NCBI GenBank assembly: GCA_937916515.1
Contig: CALFSX010000180.1
Coordinates: forward strand, 1-36,732
From: an uncultured Planctomycetaceae bacterium
GTDB taxonomy: Bacteria; Planctomycetota; Planctomycetia; Planctomycetales; Planctomycetaceae
Direction of reading: 5' to 3'
DNA length: 36,732 nucleotides
Position 1 is the stretch's first letter. Every line of letters begins with the position of its first letter. Below the pieces are notes generated by a model. The model saw only the letters and a program-made list of their open reading frames with translations, was not told the DNA's origin and ran no database searches. Positions 25,166 to 34,632 of this stretch are shown here, one piece after another. A program made the position numbers and the translations under genes.

Positions 25166-26011
25166 CTATGCCAGGGCCTTTTCAAACAAAGCCAGCATGC
25201 GAGTCCATGCTTTTTCTGCCTGGTCTTTGTCGTAGACGCGAGTGTCCGGAGGGCACCAGCCGTGGCCTGCGGGATAGACTTCGATTTCTGCCGCCAGGTT
25301 CGCTTCTTTGAACGACTTCTTCAGCACGTCCTTCGAATCCGGATCACGCTGGTCGTCGTTTTCGGCGACTGCAATTAGAAAGTCTGCCTTCATCTTCGGA
25401 ATCAACAAGTGAGGACTGTCAGGCTTGTCGGTCACCAGACCGCCTCCATGAAACGTGGCGCCCGCTCCGACACGATCTGGCACCGTTGCTGCGGTTCTCA
25501 TCACAATCGGGCCGCCCATGCAGTACCCCGTCGTTCCGACTTTTCGTTTTGTGTCTACCTGAGGCTGAGCATCCAGCCATGCGATAAAGGCTTTCGCATC
25601 GGTCATGTGTTTGTCCGCGTCCAGTGATCGAGCCAATGGAATGACGTCTTGAATCGGAGTGCTGGCTCCTTTGGCTGCCGTGGGTGCTTTTTGAGTTCGG
25701 TAAAACGGATTCACAACCAGCACGCTGTAGCCCGATTCTGCCAATCGCTTAGCCATCTGGCGAAATGCCGGACGCAGTCCAAAGATATCGGGCCAGATCA
25801 GAACAGCTGCATGAGCGCCCGCGGCGGGAGCTACAAAATACGCGTCGCATTTTCCGTCAGGCGTTTCAATAACAACATCCCCATCACTGACCTCAGCCGC
25901 GTTCACCGCTCGCGGCAACATCATGGCGGCTCCAAATCCGGCGGCCAGAGTTGCGAAGTCTCGTCGAGAATGCTTCTTGATATCGTCGTCGAAATGATCC
26001 TGGTCACACAT
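25166..26011 (-). CDS. Tat-exported dienelactone hydrolase-family protein
   Basis: I place the start at ATG 26011 rather than the longer frame from 26110, because it yields MCDQDHFDDDIKKHSRRDFA, a clear Tat motif (SRRDF) followed by the hydrophobic stretch ATLAAGFGAAMML. The mature 281-residue protein is an alpha/beta hydrolase of the dienelactone hydrolase family, with the Cys nucleophile Cys164 in GTTGYCMGG, acid Asp219/220 in AENDD, and His250 in PAGHGW. Family members open lactones or act on esters; export and lack of a catabolic cluster leave the substrate open. It converges with the DUF1501 gene. Confidence 0.9.
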   Translation of the reverse strand: MCDQDHFDDDIKKHSRRDFATLAAGFGAAMMLPRAVNAAEVSDGDVVIETPDGKCDAYFVAPAAGAHAAVLIWPDIFGLRPAFRQMAKRLAESGYSVLVVNPFYRTQKAPTAAKGASTPIQDVIPLARSLDADKHMTDAKAFIAWLDAQPQVDTKRKVGTTGYCMGGPIVMRTAATVPDRVGAGATFHGGGLVTDKPDSPHLLIPKMKADFLIAVAENDDQRDPDSKDVLKKSFKEANLAAEIEVYPAGHGWCPPDTRVYDKDQAEKAWTRMLALFEKALA

Positions 26012-26307
26012 GAGATAGCTTTCAGCGGTTGAGTCAGCAAAACTTTTGGCAGGCTTTTGGCATGAAGTCCGAAGGCACGCAACGTACCGATTTCGCTCGT
26101 TCTGTGCCACTAATTCCGCAATTCGTTCAGGGATTGAGAACGTTCATCGATTAAGCTTAGCGACCTGCTGGCTGCCCTAATCTGGTGTGAGTCGAAAAGT
26201 GCCATGCGAGAAAACAGGTCCCGCATTATGGGCGCAAGTGCAGGTTGCATGATAAATTTGCTGACTTCCGCACAGCAGCGTTTCGGCTTCCCTTCTGGGC
26301 TCTTTGT

Positions 26308-27372
26308 ATGGACGACGACAAACAATCCGGCGAATCGAATGACGCTAAGGTAACAACGTCAGGAGGACTTGAACTGCTGATTCGATTCTCACGCTTGTTT
26401 GGTTTACTTGCCATCGGGGGGACTCTGGCTGCGTTGATCGCAAGCTACAACTGGATTGCGGATTTGGCTGCGCAACTTCGCGTGCAGTACCTGATCATGT
26501 TGCTTCCCGCGTTGGTTTTGTGGACTCGAAGACGCCAGCACAGCATGGTGATTGTGGGGGGACTTGCGTTCGCGGTAAACCTTTGGTTCGTCGTTCCCTA
26601 TGTTATCCCCATAGCTGGTCAGGCTTCGACGTCCCTGGAAGATGCGGGCGAAGGGCAAAGTTCAATCCGGCTGCTGTTGCTGAATGTCCTGCGAACAAAT
26701 CAGCAACTCAGCGAGACATTTAATGAGGTCCACAGCCACGATGCAGATTTTGTTTTTCTGATGGAAGTGTCGCCGGACTGGAAACCCATCCTTGAAAATG
26801 TCCGTGGGGCGTATCCTTATCAAAAACATATTCTTCGAGAGGACTACACAGGTGTGGCATTTCTTTCGAAGCATCCGTGGCTGGACATCAAGGTCATCGA
26901 CACAAACGACGCGAATCCGCCTCTGGATGTCAGCTTTCCACAGTTGAAGGGGCAGTCGCAACCGTTTCGCCTTATTGCAACTCATCCACTTCCGCCGATC
27001 AGCCCCAGCCTGACAACATCACGTGATACTCAACTGGTCGCTCTGGCCGAACAATGTCGGGAAAGTCAACCAGCCCTGCTTGTTGGCGACTTCAACCTGG
27101 CACCATGGTCGCCGCGATTCCAGGCAATTCTGAACGCCGGTGAATTGAACGATTCCGCCCTGGGATACGGACTTTCTCCCACGCTGACGCCGCTTCCGAC
27201 CGTCTTTGGAGGACTGAAGGTAGACCACGTTCTTGTGACTGCTGATGTCAATGTCGACAGTTATCACGTTATTTCCTGTGCGTACTCTGACCACAAAATG
27301 GTTATCGTCAATTTCAACATCGCACCAGAAGCGATGCTGCCAGTATCAATGAAGTTGAGCACAACCCAATAA
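26308..27372 (+). CDS. membrane-anchored endonuclease/exonuclease/phosphatase-family protein
   Basis: ATG 26308 (MDDDKQSGESNDAKV) is preferred to the in-frame TTG at 26245; neither has a strong ribosome binding site. The 354-residue protein has three hydrophobic helices in its first ~115 residues (LFGLLAIGGTLAALIASY, YLIMLLPALVLW, MVIVGGLAFAVNLWFVVPYV). A DNase I/Mg-dependent phosphoesterase domain follows, with LLLLNVL, the catalytic Glu in FLMEVSPDW, ATHPLPP, LLVGDFNLAPWS and the terminal YSDHKMVIV. The active domain probably lies on the outer side of the membrane. The target could be nucleic acid or a phospholipid head group; sequence does not decide. It converges with the beta-helix gene. 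Confidence 0.88.
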   Translation: MDDDKQSGESNDAKVTTSGGLELLIRFSRLFGLLAIGGTLAALIASYNWIADLAAQLRVQYLIMLLPALVLWTRRRQHSMVIVGGLAFAVNLWFVVPYVIPIAGQASTSLEDAGEGQSSIRLLLLNVLRTNQQLSETFNEVHSHDADFVFLMEVSPDWKPILENVRGAYPYQKHILREDYTGVAFLSKHPWLDIKVIDTNDANPPLDVSFPQLKGQSQPFRLIATHPLPPISPSLTTSRDTQLVALAEQCRESQPALLVGDFNLAPWSPRFQAILNAGELNDSALGYGLSPTLTPLPTVFGGLKVDHVLVTADVNVDSYHVISCAYSDHKMVIVNFNIAPEAMLPVSMKLSTTQ

Positions 27373-27430
27373 ACGATGTGGCTCCGTCTTCTTCGTTAAG
27401 GTTGAAGGCCTGGCACCGGATATGTCAGCG

Positions 27431-30364
27431 CTACGGGCTTGAGATTAGTTCAATATGGAGTTCCTGGAAGGCCGTGTTTTCGCCACCTCCGATTTGCGTG
27501 ATGGGTGACACCTTCCAGATGATCCAGCGGAACTTGCCGAGCGATTTTCCGGTGGCTGCTTGCAGAGATGCTGCGGTGAATTCGGCACTGGGCGAGGCTG
27601 TGGTGTCGATCGTTCCCAGCGGTTTGAAATCGGCGAAGTTCCAGCCAGGATTGACGGCGTCGCTGCCGTAAAGTGTGACTCGTTGAGGCCCGCGGCCACC
27701 CTGGTTGAACGACCAGCTGGTGATGCTCGCGATTGATTTGGGTTCACCCAGATCGAGGCGATAGATTCCCGTGTGAATGCCATTGCTGAAAACAGGGCCG
27801 AAGCCTTTGGCAAGTTTGCCGTCAAGCAGTGTTTCCAGAGGATCGTTGTTGGTGTTCGGTTTCGCTGAGAGGGTTCCGCCGTTCTGTGGTGGCACTTGAA
27901 GAATTTTGAAGTCCGTCGCAGCGGAAACGGTTTCAACCACGGCAAAAGAATATTGCTGAATCGACAGCTCCATCAACTGCTGGTTGTGCACTGCCTTTAT
28001 CTTCATCGGTGTGGAACCGACCGAAAGCAACGCAGCGAACAATTCGCTAGTGTTTGATACCGGCTTGCCGTTGACGCCTTGAATCAGATCGCCGGACTTC
28101 AGACCATGCTCAGCCGCTTCGGATGATTTCGCAACGTCCGCCAAAGCCACGCCGCCAATTTGCGGACTGACGCCAAACGCAGAGTATTCATCGCCCTTCG
28201 GCTGATTCAGCTTCGCTCCCAGCCAGAACATATCAAACGGAGCAGTTGGCTTTGCAGTTCGGCGGTGTTGTTGTTCTTCATGCACAGCGGGAATCACCGG
28301 AGTCTTCGCGATGGCTTTCAGAGCCGCCTTCTTCACACCAAATTGATCCATAGGGAAATTCTTGAAGCCGACTTCAAAGGCGGCTGATTCTTCTTTGACT
28401 CGAAAATCCCCGCTGGCTGGATCGATAAACATCGGATCGGCGGCAATGGAATTCACGTCCCAGCCAAACTGCACGAATTGATCCTTGATGCCTTTGTTCG
28501 GAGAATAGAACAGGTTGCCGTCGACTCGTTTTCCCTTGGCGATCTCGCTGGGCATTCTCGCGCCGCGATGGGACGCCATCAAGATGTTGCTGAACGCTTC
28601 GTCTTCGCTATTGTTGAACCACACGTGAGGATGAAAGCCGTTGTTCACGGTGATGTTGTTCCACGCGCGACGACGAAAGCCTTCGCGAAATTTCAATCCG
28701 CCGTGCAGCAGTAGGTTGTTGTAGATGTCGTAGTTCGATGAACCATCGTCCAGGTCGATGTCCCAGCCGTGATCGCAGCGCCAGCGACTGTTGCGGATGA
28801 CGGTGGTTTTCATCGCATCCAGAAACGGCAGCGTCGGTTCCGCATCGACGGCCCTTTGAGATGCTTCCAAATGATCGCTTCGCCAATAGCGATCGCGGCC
28901 CCACGAATTGAAGGAGCCGTGATCGTGAGTTTCCAGTACCGTGTCGAACACATCGCAGCGTTCGATCAGATGACCGCCCCAGCAACCGTCGCCGATGTTA
29001 ATGCCGGCTCGAGCACAGTCGTACACAGAACAGTCGCGAACCGTAATCTCCATAGCCATTTCGATCAGCACGCCCGCCGGTTGCCGTTCGACTCGGCCAA
29101 TCCCGTGGATCAGACAGTCTTCGACGGTGCTGTTTGCCGGATAGTTTTCCGTCTTTGGTCCCGGTGTGCGGTCGATCGTGGCGAGATCATTTTTCTGGCC
29201 GTATTCGAACAGCGGATTGCGCACAGCATTCGGATCACCAACGAAGCAAACTCCGCTGGCGCCGACATCATGAATGTGACATCCCTTCACCAGCGTGCGG
29301 CGATTGTACTTGTTGACGAAGACCGCGTTACCGCCGACCTGATCGAATTCGGAATCGACGATACTGACGTCTTCCGTGCCAGTCAGCACGACACAGCCGC
29401 CTCGATAGATTGCCCAATCGCTGCGTAACATCGGCTCTTTGGTTTCCATGAACGTGCGAGCCGCATGACGGAACACGAAACCACTGAGCGTGACGAATCT
29501 CACCGGCGATTCCAGCGTTCCCTGGAACTCAATCAGATGATGCAGCCGGACGACTTCAACTGTCGCTGCGGAAAGATCCGTCTCTGCGGCGGGTTTGTAG
29601 TACAGCGTGTCGATCTTTGCGTTGTGGAACCATTCGCCGGGTGCATCGAGCTCTTCGAAAACGTTTTCAACCATACGGAACTCGGCGTGCATTCCCGATT
29701 GCCGATTGTTCTGCCACCCGCCTTCGTAAGCCACTTCGCCGTCCGCCTTTTTGCCGGTGATGCGATAGTGATAACCGCCCCAGTTGGCACGGTGCATCGC
29801 GTGGATATAACCGCCGGTCGGATCAGTCCACGTTGCGGCTCGTTGTTTCGAAAACGCGTCGGCCGCATAACCCTGATAAGGGGCGGTCGGACTGGTGGCA
29901 TCGTAGTTCGGATAGCGAGCCATCCGTTGACTGGTTCCGTTGATAAACAGCTGGTCGATGACCAGCCCCGCCGGTGTCGATGCCTGATAGACTCCGTCGC
30001 GATAGGCTTGCCACTGCGGATCCAACTTCGATCCACCGCTCAGCACTGCCATACCTTCGTTGACCGCCCGATACGTTATGGGATGTTCCTTGCTGCCCGA
30101 ATCTTCCGAAGTGAACACAAGTGTTTCCGGAAGGTAATATACGCCATCGGCCACAAACACCGTGACCGCTTCTTTGCCCGCAAACGCTTGGGCTGCCTTG
30201 CGAGCCGCGTCTAATGATTTCAACGGTGCCGTCACTGTGCCAGGGTTCGCATTGTTGCCTGTGACCGCGACATACAAGTTTGCAGCAACCAACTGCTGGC
30301 AGGAAAGTGTGAGGTAAATCAGCGAAATGAAAGTCACGAGTGCGGGGCGAAATTTGAGTTGCAT
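27431..30364 (-). CDS. secreted parallel beta-helix protein (GH141-like) with PDZ and C-terminal beta-sandwich
   Basis: A 977-residue protein with signal peptide (MQLKFRPALVTFISLIYLTL...VAA). Residues ~28-640 form a right-handed parallel beta-helix: NLYVAVTGNNANPGTVTAPL, VTVFVADGVYYLPETLVF, KEHPITYRAVNEGMAVLSGG, then many rungs such as DSEFDQVGGNAVFV, CHIHDVGASGVCFV and DCSVYDCARAGINIGDG. This layout resembles GH141-type enzymes acting on plant or algal polysaccharides. Residues ~690-770 are a PDZ domain (FGVSPQIGGVALADVAKSSE, HGLKSGDLIQGVNGKPV). The last ~150 residues look like a galactose-binding beta-sandwich (GIYRLDLGEPKSIASITSWS). The catalytic residues are not assigned. It may be an exported polysaccharide-degrading enzyme anchored or regulated through PDZ. 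Confidence 0.88.
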   Translation of the reverse strand: MQLKFRPALVTFISLIYLTLSCQQLVAANLYVAVTGNNANPGTVTAPLKSLDAARKAAQAFAGKEAVTVFVADGVYYLPETLVFTSEDSGSKEHPITYRAVNEGMAVLSGGSKLDPQWQAYRDGVYQASTPAGLVIDQLFINGTSQRMARYPNYDATSPTAPYQGYAADAFSKQRAATWTDPTGGYIHAMHRANWGGYHYRITGKKADGEVAYEGGWQNNRQSGMHAEFRMVENVFEELDAPGEWFHNAKIDTLYYKPAAETDLSAATVEVVRLHHLIEFQGTLESPVRFVTLSGFVFRHAARTFMETKEPMLRSDWAIYRGGCVVLTGTEDVSIVDSEFDQVGGNAVFVNKYNRRTLVKGCHIHDVGASGVCFVGDPNAVRNPLFEYGQKNDLATIDRTPGPKTENYPANSTVEDCLIHGIGRVERQPAGVLIEMAMEITVRDCSVYDCARAGINIGDGCWGGHLIERCDVFDTVLETHDHGSFNSWGRDRYWRSDHLEASQRAVDAEPTLPFLDAMKTTVIRNSRWRCDHGWDIDLDDGSSNYDIYNNLLLHGGLKFREGFRRRAWNNITVNNGFHPHVWFNNSEDEAFSNILMASHRGARMPSEIAKGKRVDGNLFYSPNKGIKDQFVQFGWDVNSIAADPMFIDPASGDFRVKEESAAFEVGFKNFPMDQFGVKKAALKAIAKTPVIPAVHEEQQHRRTAKPTAPFDMFWLGAKLNQPKGDEYSAFGVSPQIGGVALADVAKSSEAAEHGLKSGDLIQGVNGKPVSNTSELFAALLSVGSTPMKIKAVHNQQLMELSIQQYSFAVVETVSAATDFKILQVPPQNGGTLSAKPNTNNDPLETLLDGKLAKGFGPVFSNGIHTGIYRLDLGEPKSIASITSWSFNQGGRGPQRVTLYGSDAVNPGWNFADFKPLGTIDTTASPSAEFTAASLQAATGKSLGKFRWIIWKVSPITQIGGGENTAFQELHIELISSP

Positions 30365-30577
30365 GAATGAGTCTTTCTGCTCGGCGTTCTTTTGCGTTGA
30401 ACATCTTAGCAGGTGCCTCTGGCTATCGACGACCCACGCTGAAGAATATGGTATGGCTGGCGTTTCTTGTCGATGTCCCCAAGGCTCAGTTTCCCCTTCG
30501 GCTTAATTCATGGATGCTGCAGATACGCTTCGCCGTTTGGCTTCATTGCGTTCAGTGTTTCCTGTTTGCTGCAACGT
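30365..30577. other. spacer between the HTTM-like gene and the beta-helix gene
   Basis: This 213-base gap separates two genes transcribed leftwards and should hold the promoter of the beta-helix gene. No start-like open frame with a domain and no strong hairpin were found. Confidence 0.4.
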
Positions 30578-31435
30578 TTAACGCCGGCTATTCTTCTTAT
30601 GGGCAGCCAACAGAAGAATGGCCAGCAGAGCAACGTTCTCTGGAAACCATACATCCATGATTAGGCCGATGGATACGTGCATGCCGATTAAGCCTACTGC
30701 AACAAGCGGGCGAATTCGATGGGACACAATTGCGATCAGGCAGGCGAGTTCCACGACGACGGACGCCAGTAGTCCGCCCCAGGCAACAATGGGATGATGA
30801 ATCATCCAACTGCCCAGCAGGCTGGTTCCCTCACCTCGCTGCAGCCACTCGCTAATCACAAGCGCCGCGGCATCTGGGTTCAGGAATGTGCGTTCGCCAC
30901 GCATGCCCTGCACAATTGCAGTTAACACCTTGACGCCACCAGCCATACCATAGAACAGCAGGATCATTGATTGAGCCAGGTAAAATACTCGCTGATAGCG
31001 AACTTGTCGGCGGCGTTCTGAACAGCGGTCGTTTGGCAGAAATGCAAGAATCACCGAGACCCACAACAAGCCATGTTCGCCATGTCGAATTGTGTCTCGC
31101 GAGTCTTCAATTGCGAAGTGCATGAACAGCAGGATGGCCGCAGCGATTCGCAGGTGCGTTTTGGGTAGCCACGCACAGAGACCGCAAAGGATGAGTGCGA
31201 AGACGGTGGTGATCGCCCAAATCGTCGGTGCGGTGGTTGACGTCAACCAAAACGTTGCCCAAACCGGTTTCAGGTTTAGTGGTGTCGCAAACCACAGTTG
31301 CCAGTCACGGAGTGATACAAAGCAATGGGCGGTCAACAACGCGTAGAATGCTCTGACGACAAACGTTGTTTGCACGAACGACTGAGTCTGACGTAGCAGC
31401 GGATTGGCGTTATTCTGGTCTTGAAAATAATTCAT
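30578..31435 (-). CDS. HTTM-like polytopic membrane protein
   Basis: A 285-residue integral membrane protein with about six to seven helices, for example FVVRAFYALLTAHCFVSL, IWAITTVFALILCGLCAWL, IAAAILLFMHFAI and LLASVVVELACLIAIVSHRI. The segments DTIRHGEHGLLWVSVILAFL and FYLAQSMILLFYGMAGGVKV resemble the HTTM (vitamin K-dependent carboxylase-like) domain, in which GDxl/asparagine-rich helices precede a yF.aGxxKl block. The match is by pattern only. It overlaps the preceding gene by four bases (ATGA) and is last in the MBOAT operon. Confidence 0.75.
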   Translation of the reverse strand: MNYFQDQNNANPLLRQTQSFVQTTFVVRAFYALLTAHCFVSLRDWQLWFATPLNLKPVWATFWLTSTTAPTIWAITTVFALILCGLCAWLPKTHLRIAAAILLFMHFAIEDSRDTIRHGEHGLLWVSVILAFLPNDRCSERRRQVRYQRVFYLAQSMILLFYGMAGGVKVLTAIVQGMRGERTFLNPDAAALVISEWLQRGEGTSLLGSWMIHHPIVAWGGLLASVVVELACLIAIVSHRIRPLVAVGLIGMHVSIGLIMDVWFPENVALLAILLLAAHKKNSRR

Positions 31436-31923
31436 TCCGTCGACTCGCCGAATTCAAATCGCAGCAGTTGCTCTTCAACATCAAACACTCCGTCACGAAA
31501 CAAATTAGCCGGATCGAAGACTTCCTTCTTCAGCAAAGCCTGGCCTTTTCCACACGTCGCTTTCAGGTAATCAGAAAGAACTCGAAGGGCCACCTGTTCT
31601 TCGTCAGCATTCCGGTGTTCAATGGCGCGCCCCAACTCCGTCTGTGCCCGATAAATCTTCAGCGGCAATCCGTTAATTCCTTTAGCGTTCAGGCTCCAGA
31701 TTGGCCGAAGTCCTCCATCCCGTTCGTCAACATACACGGTAAAGCGAGTCACCGAATTCGGGACATCATTAAACATAGCCCAGGGCGCGAAGGGGTAAAT
31801 TTCGACACGCCCCAGCGCCCAGTTGCTCCACGCAATAGCGACGTAAACCGCAGGCAGAATCGTCCAGTTGCGATATCGCCGGAATCTGCGAGCAAGTTTT
31901 CGTGAGTATTCCGTTGCAGCCAT
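31432..31923 (-). CDS. small membrane-anchored protein of the MBOAT operon
   Basis: I place the start at ATG 31923 (MAATEYSRKLARRFRRYRNW); a GTG at 31974 in the same frame would add 17 residues. The 163-residue product has a basic N-terminus, one membrane helix (NWTILPAVYVAIAWSNWALG) and a soluble domain beginning YPFAPWAMFNDVPNSVTRFT. The phrase 'FAPW.MF' followed by a strand-rich domain is typical of small proteins that travel with HTTM proteins in planctomycetes and other bacteria; that link is from memory and should be searched. The stop overlaps the HTTM-like start by four bases, so the two are likely to act together. Confidence 0.78.
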   Translation of the reverse strand: MAATEYSRKLARRFRRYRNWTILPAVYVAIAWSNWALGRVEIYPFAPWAMFNDVPNSVTRFTVYVDERDGGLRPIWSLNAKGINGLPLKIYRAQTELGRAIEHRNADEEQVALRVLSDYLKATCGKGQALLKKEVFDPANLFRDGVFDVEEQLLRFEFGESTE

Positions 31924-31987
31924 AACCAGAATGTGTGTCAAAGAACGGAGAAGAAGTGAAGAGTCGGGCACCACAACAGGAAGTGAA

Positions 31988-33217
31988 TTAATCGCCGTAC
32001 AAGTCTAACTCAGAGACACGGTTAATCACATCTGCTCGAAGCTGTTCCGCGTCCACGTATTGATTCAAGGCAGATGCCGGCGTGGATTCGCATATCTGTG
32101 CCAGCAGGCTTGCGTGCCCGGTGTCTGCAGCATGCAGCCAATCCACAAACTGTTGTGAAGAAATCCCGCTGAGTTCAGGGTTCGAGCAGTCGTAGAACTC
32201 GTGTCCCGTCATGCCACAAATCTGCTCAGTGATGAATGGCCATTGCTTCCAGAATTCACCACCGACATCCTCAGCCTGCAACTGGCGCAGAACCCGTGAT
32301 TCTATGGGCGGCAGCAGAGCCACGACTTCAATGCCACCTTTTCGGCACTCATGCAAAAATCGAGCAAGGCGAACACAAGCGGCCTGGTCAACTCCAGCAG
32401 CCACATACTTCCCCGCCTGAACCAAGGCTTCTCCCTGAGCTGCGATTTGGTCGGGAGTGAACGGTTGATCGATCAGAGCGCTGTAGCGATAGCTGCCGTC
32501 ATTTCGAAATCCTCCCGTTTTCTTGCATCCGAGCTTAACGCGACCGGTGGCATCATCCAAACGCGATTCTGCCCACAGACGCTCGTGAAATCGCGGATCG
32601 TTCCAGGCCTGTTGATACATCTGCAGGCGATCGACAGAAAATCTCACCTTCAACCTGAAAGCTCTGTTGTAGCCATCCAGCGTTTCGCGAATCGATTTGG
32701 TTTCAGTCAGGCTGCTGGAAACGTCTCGTATGAGGTCATCGCTGGAAATACCGTTGGCTGCTTGAAACCACCAAAAGTCCAGGCCCAGAATGATTAGTTG
32801 AGGCCGTGCTGCAAGCACGTTCTGAATACAGTTATCAAGGTCAACAGCGTTCTGTACAGCGCCGCCCACTGTATAGAACTTTGCCTCTGGAATTCGGGAG
32901 AACATTTTCGTACGAAACTGCATCGTTCGAGAAGAACCCACAGCCAGAATCGTCGCCTGCTGCTTTTCAATCATTGGCTTTTTGAGGTGAGTTCCTGCGG
33001 AAAGAAATCCACTACTCCATAACACTTTCTCTTTTGCCGACAACTCACAGATTTCGTTGGCAGACAGCTCTTCACCAACAGATCGAAGTAAGTATCGATA
33101 AGGCGCTAACACGAGTATTGTTAGACACGCAAAGAAGGCGCTGAACGCCACGCCATGTCGCAGCAACAGGAGCATCGCCTGCCGATCGTTAACGACTTCT
33201 GTGTTAGTCGAAGACAT
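31988..33217 (-). CDS. membrane-anchored SGNH-hydrolase-like partner of the MBOAT acyltransferase
   Basis: A 409-residue protein with a single N-terminal membrane helix (VAFSAFFACLTILVLAPYRY). The rest is probably outside the membrane. ILAVGSSRTMQFRTKMF carries a GSSR motif (Ser95/96), and the C-terminal block FVDWLHAADTGHASLLAQI has the DxxH pair Asp359-His362, as expected for SGNH-fold acyl transfer partners such as AlgJ/AlgX, DltD-like or DUF1574 proteins. PQLIILGLDFWWFQ is the internal strand often ending in Asp. It starts 12 bases after the MBOAT stop. Together they would move acyl groups across the membrane onto an exported glycan. Confidence 0.8.
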   Translation of the reverse strand: MSSTNTEVVNDRQAMLLLLRHGVAFSAFFACLTILVLAPYRYLLRSVGEELSANEICELSAKEKVLWSSGFLSAGTHLKKPMIEKQQATILAVGSSRTMQFRTKMFSRIPEAKFYTVGGAVQNAVDLDNCIQNVLAARPQLIILGLDFWWFQAANGISSDDLIRDVSSSLTETKSIRETLDGYNRAFRLKVRFSVDRLQMYQQAWNDPRFHERLWAESRLDDATGRVKLGCKKTGGFRNDGSYRYSALIDQPFTPDQIAAQGEALVQAGKYVAAGVDQAACVRLARFLHECRKGGIEVVALLPPIESRVLRQLQAEDVGGEFWKQWPFITEQICGMTGHEFYDCSNPELSGISSQQFVDWLHAADTGHASLLAQICESTPASALNQYVDAEQLRADVINRVSELDLYGD

Positions 33218-33229
33218 TGGTTCTTGCTG

Positions 33230-34621
33230 TCAGAATTGAAAATAGATATACGGCGTACGATCAAACACGCCAAGAAAAAACAGAGCGAACAGCGCCAGCG
33301 AGTAGATTAGCCAACGAGTTGTTTGCGTATATTGCTGAAGTACACCGGGGCTGTCACCACCGATAATTTCCATGCCTACAACGCACAAAGGAATAATGGC
33401 AACGGGGTACCATGACGGGACAGTTCCAGCTGCCATTTGCGTGGGCGACCAGTAGGCAATCCTTTCAAAAATCGTCATCGCGGTTGCCACGGAATCTGCT
33501 CGAAACAAGATCCACGTCGCGCAGATCATGTGAAAACAAACCATTGCGTTCAACTGTTTCGACCACCATGAACCACGAAACGGGGCAGCGACAAAATACA
33601 GTATTCCATTCAGTCCGCCCCAAATCACAAACGTCCAGTTGGCTCCATGCCACAGTCCACTTATCAGAAATGTCAGCAGAATATTCAGCACGTGTCTGAA
33701 TCCCGAAACGCGTGCTCCTCCAAACAGTCCAATGTAAACATATTCGGAGAACCAGGCGGACAGAGAAATGTGCCAGCGATGCCAGAATTCACGTGGAGAC
33801 TCCGATAGATAGGGACTGCGGAAATTCTGCGTCAGACGTATTCCAAACAACGCCGCACAACCAATTGCAATCCATGTGTACCCAGCAAAATCGCCGTAGA
33901 TCTGAAACGCGAATCCGTATGTCGCCATCAGAAGCTCAAACCCGGAAGCCGATTCCGGCTGATTATAGACGCCATCAACGAATGCAGTGAGGTTGTCGGC
34001 CACCACGCTTTTCAAAAGAAAGCCGTAAAGAATACACCTCAATCCATGTCGTGCAGAATCGATCTCAAGTCGACGAGCCTTCTGAAGTTGAGGAAGCAGG
34101 ATATGAGCTTTCTCAATTGGCCCGGCGACAAGTTGAGGAAAGAAAGCAACAAACAGAAAGAAGTCCAACGGTTTCGAGCACACATCGCATTTGCCGCGAT
34201 ACACATCAATGGTGTAGCTCAAAGTCTGAAACGTGTAGAAGCTGATACCCACAGGAAGCACCACGTGCAGCGTGCTCCAGCCGGCGCGGTATCCAAGCAT
34301 TTGAAGCATCGTCGCGGTCGACTCTGCAAAGAAGTTCAAATACTTGAATGTGCAAAGCAACCCCAGGTTCACGCACAGGCTTACAGCCAGCCACCGCTTC
34401 TTCTGCGAATCAGCTGCAGACGAACCGATTTTTAATCCGCACTGGTAGTCAACCAGACTTGAAATCAGGATCAAGCCCAGAAAACGCCAGTCCCACCAAC
34501 CATAGAAAACATAACTTGAAGCCAGCAAAATTCTGTTGCGGTTTTTTTGCTTGCGGCAAAGCCAATATGCGACAAACACCAACGGCAGGAAGATGCAGAA
34601 AACAAGACTATTGAAAACCAA
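33230..34621 (-). CDS. MBOAT-family membrane-bound O-acyltransferase (AlgI/PatA/DltB-like)
   Basis: The 463-residue protein begins MVFNSLVFCIFLPLVFVAYW, the standard MBOAT start, but from a TTG codon at 34621. A TAA lies four codons upstream in frame, and GGGAG is placed six bases before the TTG, so no longer frame is possible. It has about ten membrane helices and the family signatures FYTFQTLSYTIDVYRGK, REFWHRWHISLSAWFSEYVY and SGLWHGANWTFVIWGGLNG, with the presumed catalytic His325. Such proteins take acyl groups from cytoplasmic donors and pass them to a periplasmic SGNH partner for polysaccharide O-acylation. First gene of the leftward four-gene operon. Confidence 0.93.
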   Translation of the reverse strand: MVFNSLVFCIFLPLVFVAYWLCRKQKNRNRILLASSYVFYGWWDWRFLGLILISSLVDYQCGLKIGSSAADSQKKRWLAVSLCVNLGLLCTFKYLNFFAESTATMLQMLGYRAGWSTLHVVLPVGISFYTFQTLSYTIDVYRGKCDVCSKPLDFFLFVAFFPQLVAGPIEKAHILLPQLQKARRLEIDSARHGLRCILYGFLLKSVVADNLTAFVDGVYNQPESASGFELLMATYGFAFQIYGDFAGYTWIAIGCAALFGIRLTQNFRSPYLSESPREFWHRWHISLSAWFSEYVYIGLFGGARVSGFRHVLNILLTFLISGLWHGANWTFVIWGGLNGILYFVAAPFRGSWWSKQLNAMVCFHMICATWILFRADSVATAMTIFERIAYWSPTQMAAGTVPSWYPVAIIPLCVVGMEIIGGDSPGVLQQYTQTTRWLIYSLALFALFFLGVFDRTPYIYFQF

Positions 34622-34627
34622 AAGTTA

Positions 34628-34632
34628 CTCCC
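34628..34632 (-). promoter_or_regulatory. ribosome binding site fixing the TTG start of the MBOAT gene
   Basis: On the reverse strand GGGAG is followed by six bases and then TTG at 34621-34619. Because an in-frame TAA sits between, and a nearby ATG is out of frame, this site decides the start. Confidence 0.65.
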
